This document shows, piece after piece, positions 33,310 through 48,100 of a stretch of DNA of 64,000 nt (the first letter of the stretch is position 1; the number at the start of each line of letters is the position of its first letter). The stretch is from assembly GCA_037903355.1 (NCBI GenBank), contig JBAJFE010000047.1:1178001-1242000 (forward strand). The letters are read 5' to 3'. Position numbers and translations under genes: made by a program. Source of the DNA: Trichuris trichiura (lineage: Eukaryota; Nematoda; Enoplea; Trichinellida; Trichuridae). Under the pieces are notes generated by a model that had not been told where the DNA came from, searched no databases, and saw nothing but the letters and a program-made list of their open reading frames with translations.

Positions 33310-33565
33310 AATGTTGATATCTCTAATAGGTTACCCAACCAATGTGCATTACGCACGCTAGTTTTTGGTCTCCATAGATTCATTGCCGGGTGGAAGCGGT
33401 TAATTTTCCGGTTAGGCTTTTTAACGCCTCTGCGACGGACAGCAGCCACATTTATGTTATGCCCCAAAAGTACTCGCTTGCCTAGCCTGTCCGCTGCTGA
33501 TGGTGCTGTGTGGGACGTTGGAGACTTGCGGAATTGTCTTGAAACGTACGCTACCTGCGTGACAT
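33310..33565 (-). repeat. Repeat S, copy 2
   Basis: Inverted partner of 19320-19545. On the minus strand it reads KSPTSHTAPSAADRLGKRVL, NINVAAVRRRGVKKPNRKI and FHPAMNLWRPK. The frame is open over more than 100 codons on this strand (33243-33584), longer than in the other copy. Likely a fragment of an unclassified transposon protein. Confidence 0.6.
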
Positions 33566-36500
33566 TTGTGTGCTGTAGCCACATTTAGGAAATGCCGTTT
33601 TCGATGAGGGATCCAGCAAACTGCGGTTTTTATCGATGTCGCAAAGCGCGGGGTCTTGCGGTGAAAATTTACGCCCGTATCGATGCGTAGTTGTTGAGGT
33701 TTATCTATATGCGCCGAGGTCATAAAGGAACGATTTCAATTGGGGATTTACGGCATTTTGGGGAATGCCGCATTTCGTACGTTGTGTGTATATATGTATA
33801 TATAGATGTATGCATTTGAGAGCGTAAATTACTTGTATTTTTATGACTGGGGCTTTCTTTTTGCTTAAATGCTCTGTTCCTCTATTATTCAGCTGGTAGA
33901 GTTGAAAGGACTACAACAAGTTGTAATTATTCCCTATTAGTTGCTTTTGTTGTTGAAAGTTGTATTTTTTGCGTTTTGCCTTTCCGTCGAAAGCTTCGCT
34001 CTCCTGTGCCTGATTATACTGTTTATCCTTACCTTTTCGATTCGGTTGCTTATTGAAGATTAAATATTCATCAGTTGGTAAAAGTTGACGTAGCATTAAT
34101 AACTTGATCATCGATTTATTTTCCAACAGCTTCCGCTGATTTTAATCTTGAAGAGTACAGGTTTCCCTCGTTGTAGCGCGATTTAAGTCTAATTGCAGGC
34201 AAGCGTAGTTTTCTTTTTCGTTTCTATGATGTTTCAGTCATACGTGCAATGGAGATGACGGCATGTTTTGCCTGAAACAACCAAACTTTAAGGCACATTC
34301 TGCGAGCTTGTTGCACTGAAACATGTTGAATGGGTTTTCATTAATCTTAAATTAATGACGCGGTCATGACATGCGAAATAATGCCTTTATTGTTGTCGTT
34401 AGAGCACAAGTTCCAGTTCGCAACTAAAATTCTGGTTTGAGTTTCTCTCGATCTCGCTTAGCTGACGGGGAAGTACTTTCTCCAGTAAAAAGCGTCGCTG
34501 CCGTTCAATTTATCCTTTAATAAAGGCGCCGCTTTTATTGTAATTGCAATTGTTTTTCCCATTAAAGAAGTGGCGCCACAGTTCTTTTCTGCCTTTATTG
34601 GTTAAATAGAAGCAAGTGCACTTAAGAGTTGTTCCAACCTCTTTTGGAGTTTGCATAGCGGCATAATTAATTATTTACTCGTCCAGTGCTCCATTGACGC
34701 AAACTGTCACTTCAATCGGTCACCGCAAACGTTTCTCCACTGGACTTGCGTTAGTCGATAAGCTATTCAAGGCGTGAAATAATCCGCTGATGGAGTGCTA
34801 CACAATATGCAGTGGATTCAAATGAATAGCATGAAAGTGCTGAAAGTCAGAAAATTCCCAAAGCAGTAAGGGCGCACGAAACAATTTGTCTTTAGCTTAA
34901 CTTTCAATTCCCCAACCGCAAAGTCAGTCTGATGCAGAGGCCTCGTGAAGTGCTCCTCTTCACTATCTGTCGGGCCGTGCGGCCAGGACATTTTGTCTCT
35001 AGTTAGAGGTATCACTTTTCTTCGTTTGTTGGTGCCTTTCCCGTAACTCCTTTTACTAGCTTTTAGGTATGACGTAGTATGCGAGAGTTTTGCTTATTAC
35101 TTGCTGAATCTATCAGCTTACTGTGCTATCCGCCTTTCCGCTATTTTTAGTCTGTATGCTTCATTGGAAATCATCAGCTTAATTTATAGTCTTATCGTTG
35201 CGTTTCAAAATGTTTACATCGACCTGACGTAACTTTTGAGCTTTATCATAAACAGTTCTTAAGAAATTCCTCAACACTGAAGCAATTCGATTCTGTTCGA
35301 ACCATACTAGAAGCGGCTATTTATAAAAAGTAGAATTATTTCTAATATATTGAATGTCAGGCCAGTTTTAATCCCCGCCCTCCTTCATATGTACATAATA
35401 GGTTCATGCGTATGTGCTCGTCCAGTTTTAGTCTCTGTTTTGTATTACTCGTAATTTAGTAAGTGACAGTTTTGATTTTAATAGTTGGCGTAAACGTAGA
35501 TGCACACAAGTTTGATTATCTATTTTCTTGTCCCTTCCGCTGATTGGTTAACCTTATAAGGAAATAACAACTTCTTTATCACGTACTCAACTTACTGATG
35601 TCCTTTTCCTTTGCAGCTTTGCTACATTCAAATAAAGACAGCATGTAGCTAGGTTGGAAAGGCTATGCTTTGCGTAGCAGGCTGAATATGACAATTCCAT
35701 TCTCTTCAGAGCAGCCACTCAGGGGTCGTCAGCTTTTTTCCTTTAAACGTCGAATGCCAAATGAATGAGTGCGCTTGCGTTTCTACCAATTGATTAGCAA
35801 AGTTGAATGCGTGCAGCAATTTCAGTGAGCTTTCATCTGCTATTCCAATCGGACTTTTCATTTACCTCACAAAACTTTCACTATGTGCGCTGCATGTGTC
35901 CGCATGGTCGAATGTTGTACTCTTTTCGCAAAGTTACACGAGCGCACTAAAGTGCAGGCATCGAGTTGCCTCTCTTTGCCGCACTGGCTGACTCAAACCA
36001 GCAAGAGACGTTCAATGACATTATGGCAGCTCGCCAGCTTAAAGTTCCATTTTCTGCTTGCCTTGACAGATTAAATTCAAAATTCGCTGATCAAAGTAAT
36101 AGATCTTTCCAAAACTTTTAACATTGCTTAAATGTCTCCCAATTACTTCGCCTAAGTGTCACATGATTGTTGTGGTGACATTTCTTATGAAAAAAACATG
36201 ACAGCTATTCCACTGCGTTAAAAGTGTTTGTGCCCATAGCTTTCGGGATTCAGTCTGTTGACATAGCTATAGCGGACTTAAGAGGGACGCTCGTACGGAG
36301 TTGTTTCACGTGTACGTTTCAACTCCATACCTCCTTAGACAGTATACATCTTGAGACTTATTGTTCTGTTATTCAAATCGCGTAGACAGTAACGACATGA
36401 TACCGTCCGATAGCTTTTGTACTTTTCCTAATTTGGGGCTAAATGGGCGTGAAACCTAATGTATTTGCTTTTCCTATTACCATCGATCCTAAGGCATGTT

Positions 36501-39005
36501 CTAATTGTTCGTGTACAATGTAATTCTGTTGATCAATTGAGATATTTTGACTTAAGAATGGACCTACTGACGTGCTACTTGTAGCATTCCTGAAACTGAA
36601 TTTCATTACAATATTGATTTGGTTGACTTGTCTACATTTATAGGCACGTTGTTTGCAGAAAGGCGGCAAGTTTTAGCTGATCCTCTCTACAAGCTAGCTT
36701 TACGATTTTCTGATTTATAACCTGTCTACTATAAAGCCGGTCGTTAAGTTTTTTGCGTCGCTGCATTGCAACTTCTAAGGAAACGAGCTGTTTTTCCATC
36801 GGAATTTCGCTGCTCCGACTTTGAACTGCAGGGCAATTTCTTTTGCATTTAAATTATCCTTTGCATTTAAACACAAACTGACAAGTTGAGCGCCCATTTA
36901 CCGACGGTTTGGCAAAAACGCACTTTTAAAGCGAAACGACTGAATTATTGTCGCGCGAAACTATTTCAGCCGCTCTAGTTTCTTCCCGCCTTCTTATGTT
37001 TGCCTCTTGTCCACGTTTGCCGAATGAAAGTTTCTACTCCTACTTGCGATCTGCTAGTTGAAACTTTTGCGAGCTTAAACATAGAATGTCATATTATTGC
37101 GTCAGCAAAAGGTGGTTCTATTGGAAGCCGTTCGATGAAACGGTCAATGCATTAGGCGATATAGGAAATTTGTTTATTAAAAAGAGAAGTTGAAACCAAT
37201 TAATCAGACATGCAGCGTTGGTAGGCTGTTCCTTGTTGAGTTATAAAATCCTGCACAGTCTGTACGATACGTAATTTTCTAAGCTGAAAGACGCAGTTGT
37301 TTCGTTCTTTGCGCCTATCAAGATGCTTACCTTTTCAATACCTTGTATGTGTTATAAATGATGGATTATTGAAGTGTAGCCTATTCCATAAGAACTTAAA
37401 TAAAGCGACTCGAAGTAGGCGGGCTTTGTTCTTCCTGCGACTCTTTTGCTGTCGCCTTTTCCGGCACTATTTATAAGATTTTCACCTTTATCAACCATCT
37501 TTTCTGTTGGAAATATAACAGCATTAGTTTTTTCAAACTTCGGATATATCCTAAAAAGCAGCACCGTATAATAACTGCAACATTCCTGTGCGTTTTTTAA
37601 ACCAAAATTAGCCATGTTGCTGACCCAACGCCAGCGTCACTTTGAAAGTTTTATTACTAACGTAAACAGTATACAGTTAAGGGGAAAGATTGATTATGTT
37701 ATTAATTTTTTGGTAATTTGAATACGCCGACCGGTTTACAAAGGTGCTGCGCAAGTAATTTAACGAATCGTAAAGAAAGTACGGTCTTTTTAAATGCTCC
37801 GCCATTCAGTAACGCTGACGATGGATAGTAGATTTACTACTTATATATTATTGCAGTAAGATAATAAATGTTTTTTATATCCGTTGCGTTGTGGTGGATC
37901 AATGCAGTTTTATTGCTTCCATAGTTAAGACTCCAAATACGGTTGAGCGAGTTTTAGAAGTTGTATTAATATGTCTGTGATACTTTTTATGAGCAATCGA
38001 TCAAAATATTTACCAACGCTTACGCGACCATTAGTCGTTCACTAACGTAAATCCAATAGGTACCGCGAAAGAGTTTTGTTCCTTTCTCTTCAACTTGTTC
38101 GTTCGTTTTCAAAATTTCTTTTTGCGCCTCCGGCTGTCAGAACAACATGTTTCGCGCTGACGTTAGCTGCCATTGGCGTAAGTTAGCTTCGTAATTGATA
38201 GATAGTCGGGTCCGTTAAGGCGAACATCTGTCAGGAAAAACACTTAGCGTTACGGCGTAAAAAGTTCGTTGTTCCGACGGTTTTTCGATAAAATAAAATT
38301 TCAACTGTTTTTTTACCTGTGTAAATCACGTTGGGTTAATTGGTACATGCAATTTGGCGACTTTGCCGGATCGTTCGCCTAATTAGGCCTATTATTGCAG
38401 CTTAGATGAAAAGAAACGCTTTTGTCCAGTTCAGCGATGCCTTCACTGCGTAATCGCCTTTTGCTTCATTACTACCAACCTTTCACTGTCGAGGAATCGC
38501 TTGACTTTTTCATAGTCTAATAGTTTGCAGAAGTGAAATTTCAGTAATTGTATTTTCCGCCTTTATGGAATGAAATTGCACCAGAAATATAATTGAGCCC
38601 TATCAGAGATGGAGCGCGAATTCAATTCTTTGTGCTATGGTAATCCAATCCTGTAGACTATAGTCTAAGATTAAATCTGCATAGTTGCTGAACAAGTGGT
38701 GATCGTAACCTATTCAACTGAAATACTATTATTTCATGATAATTCTACATTGGAATCCATCAATCATTCTCTAACGGCATTTTATACTGGCGCGTTTTTT
38801 AGTAGTCCCTTCAAAAAGCTATTTCGAATAAACGCTCTTCATTCCTCCCTCCTTAAGATGCAAGATGTAATCGTATGTCAATTTTAGAAGCTCGGAGGCG
38901 ATTCCAAATCGTGCCTGCACTTTGCCCAAAGTGACTATGTTCCAGGTATGGTATTTTTTCAAAATGTAGCTTGCTTTTTCTGGTCTAAGTTGCTGAATGC
39001 TTCCG

Positions 39006-39147
39006 GAATGAAAATGCGTACCAATAATTAAGCTATATTATATATAAATAAATATAGCTTAATTATTGGTACGCATTTTCATTCTGCCCTAGCTTTAGAA
39101 GAATGTATATATATATATATATATTACATTCATTCTTCTTAAGCTAG
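39006..39147. repeat. Two adjacent hairpins (34-bp perfect inverted repeat plus an imperfect one)
   Basis: 39006-39039 and 39051-39084 are perfect 34-bp inverted copies (GAATGAAAATGCGTACCAAT at the outer end) around an 11-base loop. A second, imperfect inverted pair follows at 39089-39147 (CTAGCTTTAGAAGAATG and its inverse) around an AT-dinucleotide run. A perfect stem this long in non-coding DNA suggests a recent foldback or MITE insertion. Confidence 0.8.
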
Positions 39148-42100
39148 AGCCGCATATTGCGGCACCTTGCAGGTGACAACCGCGGGTGCTGTATTGTTGT
39201 GACGCTAAGAAAATTTATTGACGTTATTTAAATTTTGCTGCCCAGCTTCCTACCTTCGCACTTTGCTTGCCGCTTGACGGGACTAAATGCGCAAAGTTGT
39301 ACCTTAGGAATTGATCATTCGCTTGCGAGCAATTTTGTGATTTCTTCTTGAGCGAATTTTCCGCATACCTTAATTACGTTCCATATTAGGCAAGCATAAG
39401 TAATGACGCGCGCATTGGCGATTTGCCGCGCGGCTAACCGCCACTTAAGGTGAGCCAAGTTGGTTTCGCCTGAGCTGTTTGCTTCGATTTTGCTAGGCAA
39501 TGAATTTACTAGTAGTTCACCTTCTTAAAACGACTTATTGGCCGTATACGTTCGTTAGTATAATCCCCATGGTTTTGAGTTAGTGTTTGTCAGAATTTGT
39601 TTGAATGCTTGAAATCTCGCGCTAAGTACTTTCCGTGTGTTTATTTTTAAAAAGATTTTATCACTAAATTTAGCTACGTAATCTTGTTAAAAGCTCTAAC
39701 GGAAACGAGCATTGCTGGCAACCCCCAAATCGACGTACATGCCTATTTTGGGCAAGAAATAGCTGCTGTCAATTAATAGAAGATTTAAAGAAGAGCTGAA
39801 TGGTTTAAAGAAAAAACTTTTCCTCTTGTTCATGCTAGTTACCCCGAAGGTTGGAAGCCTAATGTGCCCACGCGAAATGTCTCCTCCTTTTTGCGAAAGC
39901 ATTTATTGGGCCAAATGGAATTCCTTTGAAAACGTTTGAAATTTTTGGGAAGAAGTCTAGCGCTCTTACAGCCTGTTGTGATTTGACTCGCGTAGGCGAC
40001 CGATTCAATTTTAATCACAACTCGGCGACAGCCGTTAGCACAACTGCGCATTTGTCCAGTTTGCCGAATTTGGAAAGGCAAATTTTGACGCGCTTAATTT
40101 AGCTCCCTATTTAAGCAATTTCCCAAAGGCGTCTTCCGAAAATGCTCGCATGCTCTTACCCGTTGGCGACTTTGATTTCGTTATAAGTTTTTTTGCTGAC
40201 TATTTAATCTTGCATTGCAGCCTTTTCATTGCTCATGGAAGCATATGAAAACGGCGACGGCTATCAGTTGAGGAGATCTTTGCGGCTGCGTACGTGCGCG
40301 CGCGTCTTTTTGCGACAAGTTGGGCGCCATAAGGTTTGTTCGAATTGACAAATGCTTTGCTGTTGAAGTTAAGTTTCGATTGCCATTTCCGCTGCGCGTT
40401 GAATTATGTCTGTCGTTTCGCTATCTGCTTGAGCAACGAGGAAACAGACGCTACGTTTTTTTCAAAATTAGATTGCTAGATATTACGCAAACTGTCTTTT
40501 ACGTATTAATAGTTAATCGAATGTGAACGATGGACTTGTCATAAATGCAACCATAGTAAAAAATACTTCTCAGTAGACAGAACGAATAATCATAGCTTTT
40601 AAACAGGATGAAGGTTTAAGTTGTATCTCGAACAGCCCATATTTGTTTTACTACATTCTTTGAGTCGACTATATACGTGTATATCCGTTTTGTTATGCTT
40701 GATCTAACTGTGGCACTTTTAATTACCCTAAACTTTTATGAATTATGTTTATGTAAATTTAGACATTACTGCATCCTAAGAAAGTGTTCATTATTACTAC
40801 TTACGGGAGGGAGAGTGTTTAGTGAAGAACGCTTTAATGAATGAAGCGTTGGCACTCATGAGAACTCTTCTAGTCGATCAGTCTCTGGTAGTGCGTTGCC
40901 CGTAGGACGGCACCTAAATTTTCTCGCGCATTTTAGTTTCATAAATGATTGTGCCCGCATGCACTGACTGTAGGATGAATTGGAAAAACATTGAAGTTTT
41001 CTTAAATTTTGCTCCGAAAATGTGATGCCCATTGTCAGCTGCGGCACCGGACGTTTTATTGCCGCTGGTCTGTGTCAAGGTGCTTGCTCTTACGGTGTCA
41101 GGTATTGATATTCACGTGATGTATTTTAAGTTATCTATTTTTCATTTTTTTGAATCCTTCAAGCTAGCTTAATACGCTTGTATCGAGTCATTACGGAGTA
41201 ACAAATTCCAACATTTCAACGGACATATGCAATGACGAACAGCAGCAGCGGGAATATTTTTTTATAGATAAGGTTTGCTTATTGTATGATTGGATTCTTA
41301 GATTCGATTGTCAATCGATCGGAACGCTCGCAATTACGCTTGAAGTTTATTATTATCGTAGAGGAAAACTTGGTTGGAAAAAATAGCGAATAAGAATTCT
41401 CTACTACGAACGTAATGCATGATGCTTCTGGTAAAATCGCACTGTTGACTATTGGTTGTTTGGTCAATGCTCTTAAACTTTCTAATTAACCTGTAGGACT
41501 GCTTCACCTTGATCAGCTGTTAATAATAAGCATAATAACGTTTACGCATTCAACTGTAGGGACAAGTCAAGATCTCGGATACTCATATTGTCGAATAGCA
41601 AGAAATGCTTGAACAGCTGGAGCCTTCACGCGGGTTTGAATCTCGGAAGTGGTCCTGAAGAAACCGAAATCCTGAAAGTCGAAGTTCAGGTATAGTTCGA
41701 AGTATACACGTGACCAAGTGCTTACGTCAAGTGGTTCTATTTTGGCTGTTTTACACCCATAGTTGCTGAGTAATTGAAGCTCGCCTACAAAAGTAGAAGC
41801 AGAGCAAGCTCACGATAGAAAGAGGACCTCGTTTAGCAACTATAAAAACAATGCAGCCGCAATAGAGTCATTTGCCCATCTGGACTACCGAATCGTACCT
41901 GAAATTTGGCTTTCGGGATTTCGTTCGTTCGGATTCCTTCTTATTCAGGAGCCAGTCCTTTCAAGATGTACATCCTGGCAATGGCTCCATGAGATTGGGA
42001 ATTCTCTTCTCTTCGACAGTATGAGTACTCAGCATTTTGCCTATTCAAAATTTCCACCAATCGGTGTTTCAACTTTTAGTCTTACGACCTAAACCCGTTT

Positions 42101-45100
42101 AGAGAGAGTATTCGCAGTTTCGCTTATTTCTAATTAGTCCGCCAATTTGTGTACGCGGTATCTTTTCAGCTTTGCAACCGAAAGCTGAGAAAAGAAAAGT
42201 TTTTCAAAGCTCTTTCTCAAGGTTCAAGTAAGCGGGTTGCATGGCAAAGTAAATAGTTCATGCGCGACCATGAATCATGTAAACGCGATGGGCTCGTAGC
42301 TAATAGTTTCTAAATGAATTTTCAATTTCAGTGGCGCGCTGTCTAGATGAAAAAATTAGAATAATTGCTTTGGTATTTTCAATTTGCATAACCTCAATCT
42401 AAAAGTATCGTAGAACAGTGTAGTAAAAAAATATGAATAAACGCCAGATCGCTAACCAACAGTGCCATCGCATAGGGCACAACAAACTGGCGGCTGTGTG
42501 TACCCACTGCATTCAAGATAGGTCGCTTCGTTTATTTCCTGTTGCGTACTTGCAAGTTCTTGTTCGATGCTGCTGTTGTGGCACCCGCACCATCCCAACT
42601 TTTTTAGTTACTGCTAATAAGCTTAATAAGGTAGCCAGCGGGAATAATTATTACCCTTACGGCTAACAGGAATGACTTATCGTTAGACTCATTATTAATG
42701 AACCATATGAACAATAATTTATTAGCGAGATGACGTCAAGAAGTCTATTTTGCATAGAAGACTTATGACCGTTTGTTTCTTATTGCGGATATTTTTCAAG
42801 CATAAAATTCTGCTTAAATTGTGAGCTCCTGTTGCATTTCAAATTGTAGCTATATTCGAGTACTGAAAGCCTTTATCATGCAAAGGGCGTTTATTTCTTT
42901 TTCTATTTCGTCTTTTTCATCAAACTCCTCATCCGCTTTATTTTGTAATTTTAATATCGATTCAACAATTTCGGCCTTGTTCAGTATCTCAAATTTTGCA
43001 TGTTTTGTTGTTGCAAGTTAGCCGCCTTGCCGTCTAGTCAGCTTGTTGCGTTGTATTCATTTGCTATTGGAAGACATTTTAAGGGTTTTGTGTATCTCCA
43101 CCCTTTTTTATTCCATTGTAGTACCGCTGTAGCCCCCAAGCAGCCTTCTACCAATAAAGATGAGTTCCGTTTAAGATGTACGGCTTCCTGACAGATTCAA
43201 ATAATCGAAGTTTTTCTGTATTTTCAATAAAGAAGAAAGATCAATTCATGTTTTCCCATATATGGTAATTCCTAATGAAAATGGCAAATTTTGACAATTC
43301 CATACCTGTTTTTACATTCCGTGTAAACTGTTTTTTGCTGATAAAGTATAATTAATAACGTCTATCCAAATAGTTACAGTTTTGCTGAATAATTCAACTT
43401 ATTTCACGAGTCATGAAAATGGAATGGTGAAGAAGGTATGCCTTTGCGATTTACGTCTGTCGCTAGCACAATGCCGGGCTTGTGCGCATCAGTTAGTTGC
43501 CCCGCGGAAATTCCGGTTCAAATTTTGTTCCTTATTATTTTTGTGTACAGACTGATATCCATCCTCATTCAAGTTTTGCATTGACGAATGCATAAACGAC
43601 AGCGATGATAATGGTGTTAATAATAATGAAAAATTTTAATAAGTTATTTTTAATATGCTTTTTATGATTTATCGGACAAATATGCACAGCAGATAAGTCC
43701 GTTATTAATAATTTTCTAGCACGAGTATTATTCACCACTTAAATGGGTCAGTATTGATGGTTTTCATCATCGTAATCTTTTTCTCCTTTTATTATTTTGT
43801 GGCTATACTGTTGTCATATGCATTACTAAACTATAAACTAATACCGACTAATATACTGAATTTGTATGTTTGTTTTTATCGTTGTTGACCACGCATAACT
43901 GAGTAGCATTTTTGGTTAACTTAGTTGCACAAAGGAAGGCGGTGGCTACAAAGAACGGCTAGCCATCCTCACCTTCTTCATTGCAAGAACTTCGCGGTAT
44001 CTGTCATGCATTCCGTTCTGTTGAAGTTTGCTGTAAAAATTTGCATAAATTATAATAAAGGCAGCGCCTATGGAACTAAGCTGCAAATATGTTTTGCCTA
44101 TGGCGGTACGTTTCACTTTTTGTAGGGGAATGATGTTCTTTTGATTTCTTCTTCTTTCGCCTTCCACTAGTGAGTACTCGACAAATGCGCAGTCAGCTAT
44201 AACTTATCCAAGTCAGTTTGCTCAGTTTAAATTTTACCCACAGAATCATTTTCCTTAAATACTGTTGCAACATTTTGTCGGCAATGTGAAATTGTAAAAA
44301 ACAAATTTTCAAGCGGGCAATTAAAACTTACGATAAAGCTACGTCAATACCACGTTCAAGTACAAAGTGACATTTCAGAAAGGCTTGAAAAATTTGGTTG
44401 CAACCGCCAATTGCTGCCCAAAGTAACATTGGCGCTTCTACTGGTGCGTTCCGTTGGGTTTTTCTTCTCTTTGCTTTGCATTTGTCAATGTGTGCTCGGG
44501 CGCATTAAGCAACGAATCAGTACTTATTCTCATCTTTGCTGTTAGCCGCCTAATGTTGCAAAGTTGGGTTTACTTGCGCAAAAGCATTACTCAAAGTTAC
44601 TTGTTTCAATAATATCATTTTTTTCCCTCTTGAAATTGAAGATCATTTTAAGCTAGAGACGTAGATCAGTGCGATCAACTTGTCTGTACCTTTTCCGCTA
44701 CGAAGTGCATCACATTATTGTTAATCCAAACTGTGGAATAAAAAAGACTTTCGCGGATAATCAGTCAGTCGAGATAGGCCTTGATTCGTCAAGTTGCTCA
44801 GATCAGATTGAACAATTCCACATTGCTGTAACACCATTTTCTGTCCTACCTAACTTGGCGCGCTTACCTTTCTTAGTCATGACGTGTACGGCCTTCGCAG
44901 TTAATAAAAGGTAAGATGTTCTAATGTTTGAGCGAACACGTGCGCTCTTTGAATGGAGCACATAGTGCTTAGCTGCATGATACCTGGTTGGTAGGAGTTC
45001 ACTTGGTCCTTTTCTTCTTTAAGCTTTATTTCCAGTGAGAGGTGTTAAGATGTACTTGTTTGAATACAAGTTTCGCGCATCAATGTAAGGGTGTTTTCGT

Positions 45101-48100
45101 TTTTCATTTTGCGCCCATAAAGCTGATCCATAAGTCAGGCGGAGACTTGAGAACACGTTAAGTCTCAATGAGAAATTGTGAGGGCTGCAAATTCGAATTC
45201 CCCTTCTGATTTCTTTTTCTTCGCTTCCTTATTAAAGGCCTGAGAAGTTAAACATTCATGCGCTTCTTTTGTAGGCAGGCGAGCCTCTTCGTTGGCGTCT
45301 TAATTCACTTGACGAGAACGTCACTTGTAAGCCATCTCCTTCGTGTTTTCTGTAGAAGTACTTATGCGTTCATCTACGTCCACTGCCTTGAAGCGTAAAA
45401 TGCGTTTGTGACCGCTAGACCATGTACTTTAGTTTTCCTTTTTTATAGATTATTCAAGTTCAATGATCATTCAATACAATCTTTGCAGAGTAGTTAAAGT
45501 TAAATAATCCTCTCTCTCACAGAGCAGTTTTCATCGATATGTTCAGGTTTTCTAGTTGAAGCATAGACGCTTTCATATTTTTATTAGAAACACTAAAAAT
45601 ACTGACAGACGCGCCGTCTCCTTAATGGTTTGCCGTCAATTGATGGCCAGCTGTATAAAGTGACGTGTTTTTCATATCCTTATATCTTCCGGCCGTAAAA
45701 TAGGCAGAATTGTTTGAAAACAACGCTTTATTCAGATATTGCATTGAGCATTGTATTAAAAATGTAATACTCTCCAATTGGCGGTGAAGATTGGAACAGA
45801 AGCTCACCGAAATTTTCGCGTGACACAACTTTCCATGGGTCGAATTTTCCGTACTTAAGTTACGCATTTCATAGCGCAGGCACAATAAGTACGTTGTTGT
45901 TTTACGCAGCAAAATCCTCAAATGTTGCTCATATCTTGACATTTCTGAGACATGAGCCACATAGCTGCTTCCTACGTTTAAAACATGCCATATTTGCTTT
46001 ATCGTTAGTGCACGTTTTGATCAGACATTTTTTGCTGCCTCATTTCGATAATGCGTATTAATAATATTACTAGTCATAGTTAAGATGCGAAGTGATAGTT
46101 ACCTTTCAGTCATTCTTACGTTTTTTCTCGCTTTCTAGAAAGGTATTTGCTTTAAAACCACGTGAGGCCCTAAAGCTTTATGGCAAATTGCTTTCTGCTT
46201 GAATGGTTGTGCTCCCGTTAACCGATGTAGTGGAAAAAACCGTAGTCTAATCAGAACTAAATGGAATTGTGTAGCGGTTGACAAAAATGTCAGAGCTTCC
46301 ATTTATGGCATGAAGCAAAAAGTTGGACGGTTTTGTTGGCGCTGTACGCAAATCTTGCTTTGCCGCTGAAAGGTCAAGTCAATGGAGTTCAGTTTTTCCT
46401 TCCGCGCTATCTGTTCTTTTTTCTTTTACTTTGTTCAAGCGGACAGAGCTTTTAGTGGGCCCAATACTGATGCCAAAAAGGATGGCAACATCGAGCAAGC
46501 GCTAAAGTATAATGATTTTCGAGTCGAGTTCTACACGAATCAATCGTTACGGCCAAATGGAAGTACGCATGATGGGGTTGCGAAAACTCCATAGAACGGC
46601 TCTTCGTCGAGTCCTGCTGAAAACCACGCATTCATTTTGCTTGCTCACACGGAAGTGCAGCCCGTTGAGGTACTCCGTTATGGGCAAGTCTTGTATCACC
46701 GCTTAGCGTGCAAAGTCAAAACCAAATGGGCAAAACGCATGTCTTTTCTCTCCTTTTCTAGAGCGCTAAAGCAAAGCCTCCCCAGTAGACATGAATTAGT
46801 TGATTATTTTTCTTTTGTTCTTGCCCCGCCTCTTTTGTAACGACCACTGTTACTTCCAACATTTATTCTGAAGCTTCACTCTACAATGGATAATTGTTTC
46901 TTATGCTTTTCTGTCTTTTACTTTGCGGAAGATAAACCGGCATAGCTAAGGAGCATTTATAGACCGAAAGTGGATGAAAGTTCATTGACTTTTCGTTGAA
47001 AATGTCCGATGACTATATATGGTTGCAAATGGTGCTGCCCAGTTGAGCTATGGTCATTAATGCGAAATTAGCTCGGCATGCGCGCCTTTGAATTCTCAGG
47101 TTTTCCGTCATAGCCGTTGGTTAATTTTGAATTGGTGCCGTTGAAGCAGCGCAAAGGTGTCCACTGTTACATCCTTGTCATGGAAACGGTTCACTGCCAT
47201 CTTTGCTTAGTAGGAACTTTTCAATCGCACTGATGAAATATTTATGGCAACTAGCGAGAGAGCAGTGCGACTGCCAGCCTTTTTCCAGGCCAGCTTGAAT
47301 TTCCTAACAGCCTTTGCGGATACGTTGACAATGAACGCTTCGTGAGTCGGCAATGTTCAAACCATTGGTGCGATAGCTGTCACAGAAACTATTAGTTTAA
47401 GCAAAGAATGTTCTTTCATCTTGTCTGCTATTAAGCAGTTTGCAATCCCGTGACTTTTCATAGCTTATTCTTTTCCTTAGATCGCAAATGCCAGCGATGT
47501 TGTGAAGAAACATTTTTTTAAAAATCTGTTTACGTATCTCGATAGTTAAAGTTCAAGATTCGCCCACGTGTTCAGCTTTCGCGGTTTAAGTTGTTATCCG
47601 TATGGTTTTGTACCTTAAGAATTAGTTACAGTTTTGCACGTTGAACAGCGTAACAGTTTCAAGTATTAGTTTCCCGCTTAGAAGGCAGCGTGTAGCTTGC
47701 ACTTTGCGGCTAAGCGGGTCAGTGCTTTCGTAAGCCGTGCTCGCAACGCTCTTTATGACCAGCTTACAATTTTTAATTGCCACCTATGATTAATGACTTA
47801 ATTAGAACGCTAGTTATTCTTTTTCTTTTGTTCACTGTTTTTCAGTTTTACCTTTTTAATTTCGCGCTGAAGCGGCTCATATTAATCAAAATATGAGACT
47901 AATAATGCGTTAATTATTTTCATCATTTATCCACTGAATGTTCGAACCACTTGCTTGCTTATATTGAACACGCGAAATGTGCCACTGTACTTTCGTGCAG
48001 GGCTTTTACTTTAAGAGGTTATGTTGGTAAAGTTGAAAAAAGACTGAGTAGCTGTTACAAATGTCCGTAGGGACGGACCTTGTGAAAATTTTTGCGTCGG

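Noticed and set aside
41620..41660. Possible tRNA B-box-like sequence (GGGTTTGAATCTC)
   Set aside because: No A box or acceptor-stem pairing could be found around it; the other candidate at about 45190 also failed.
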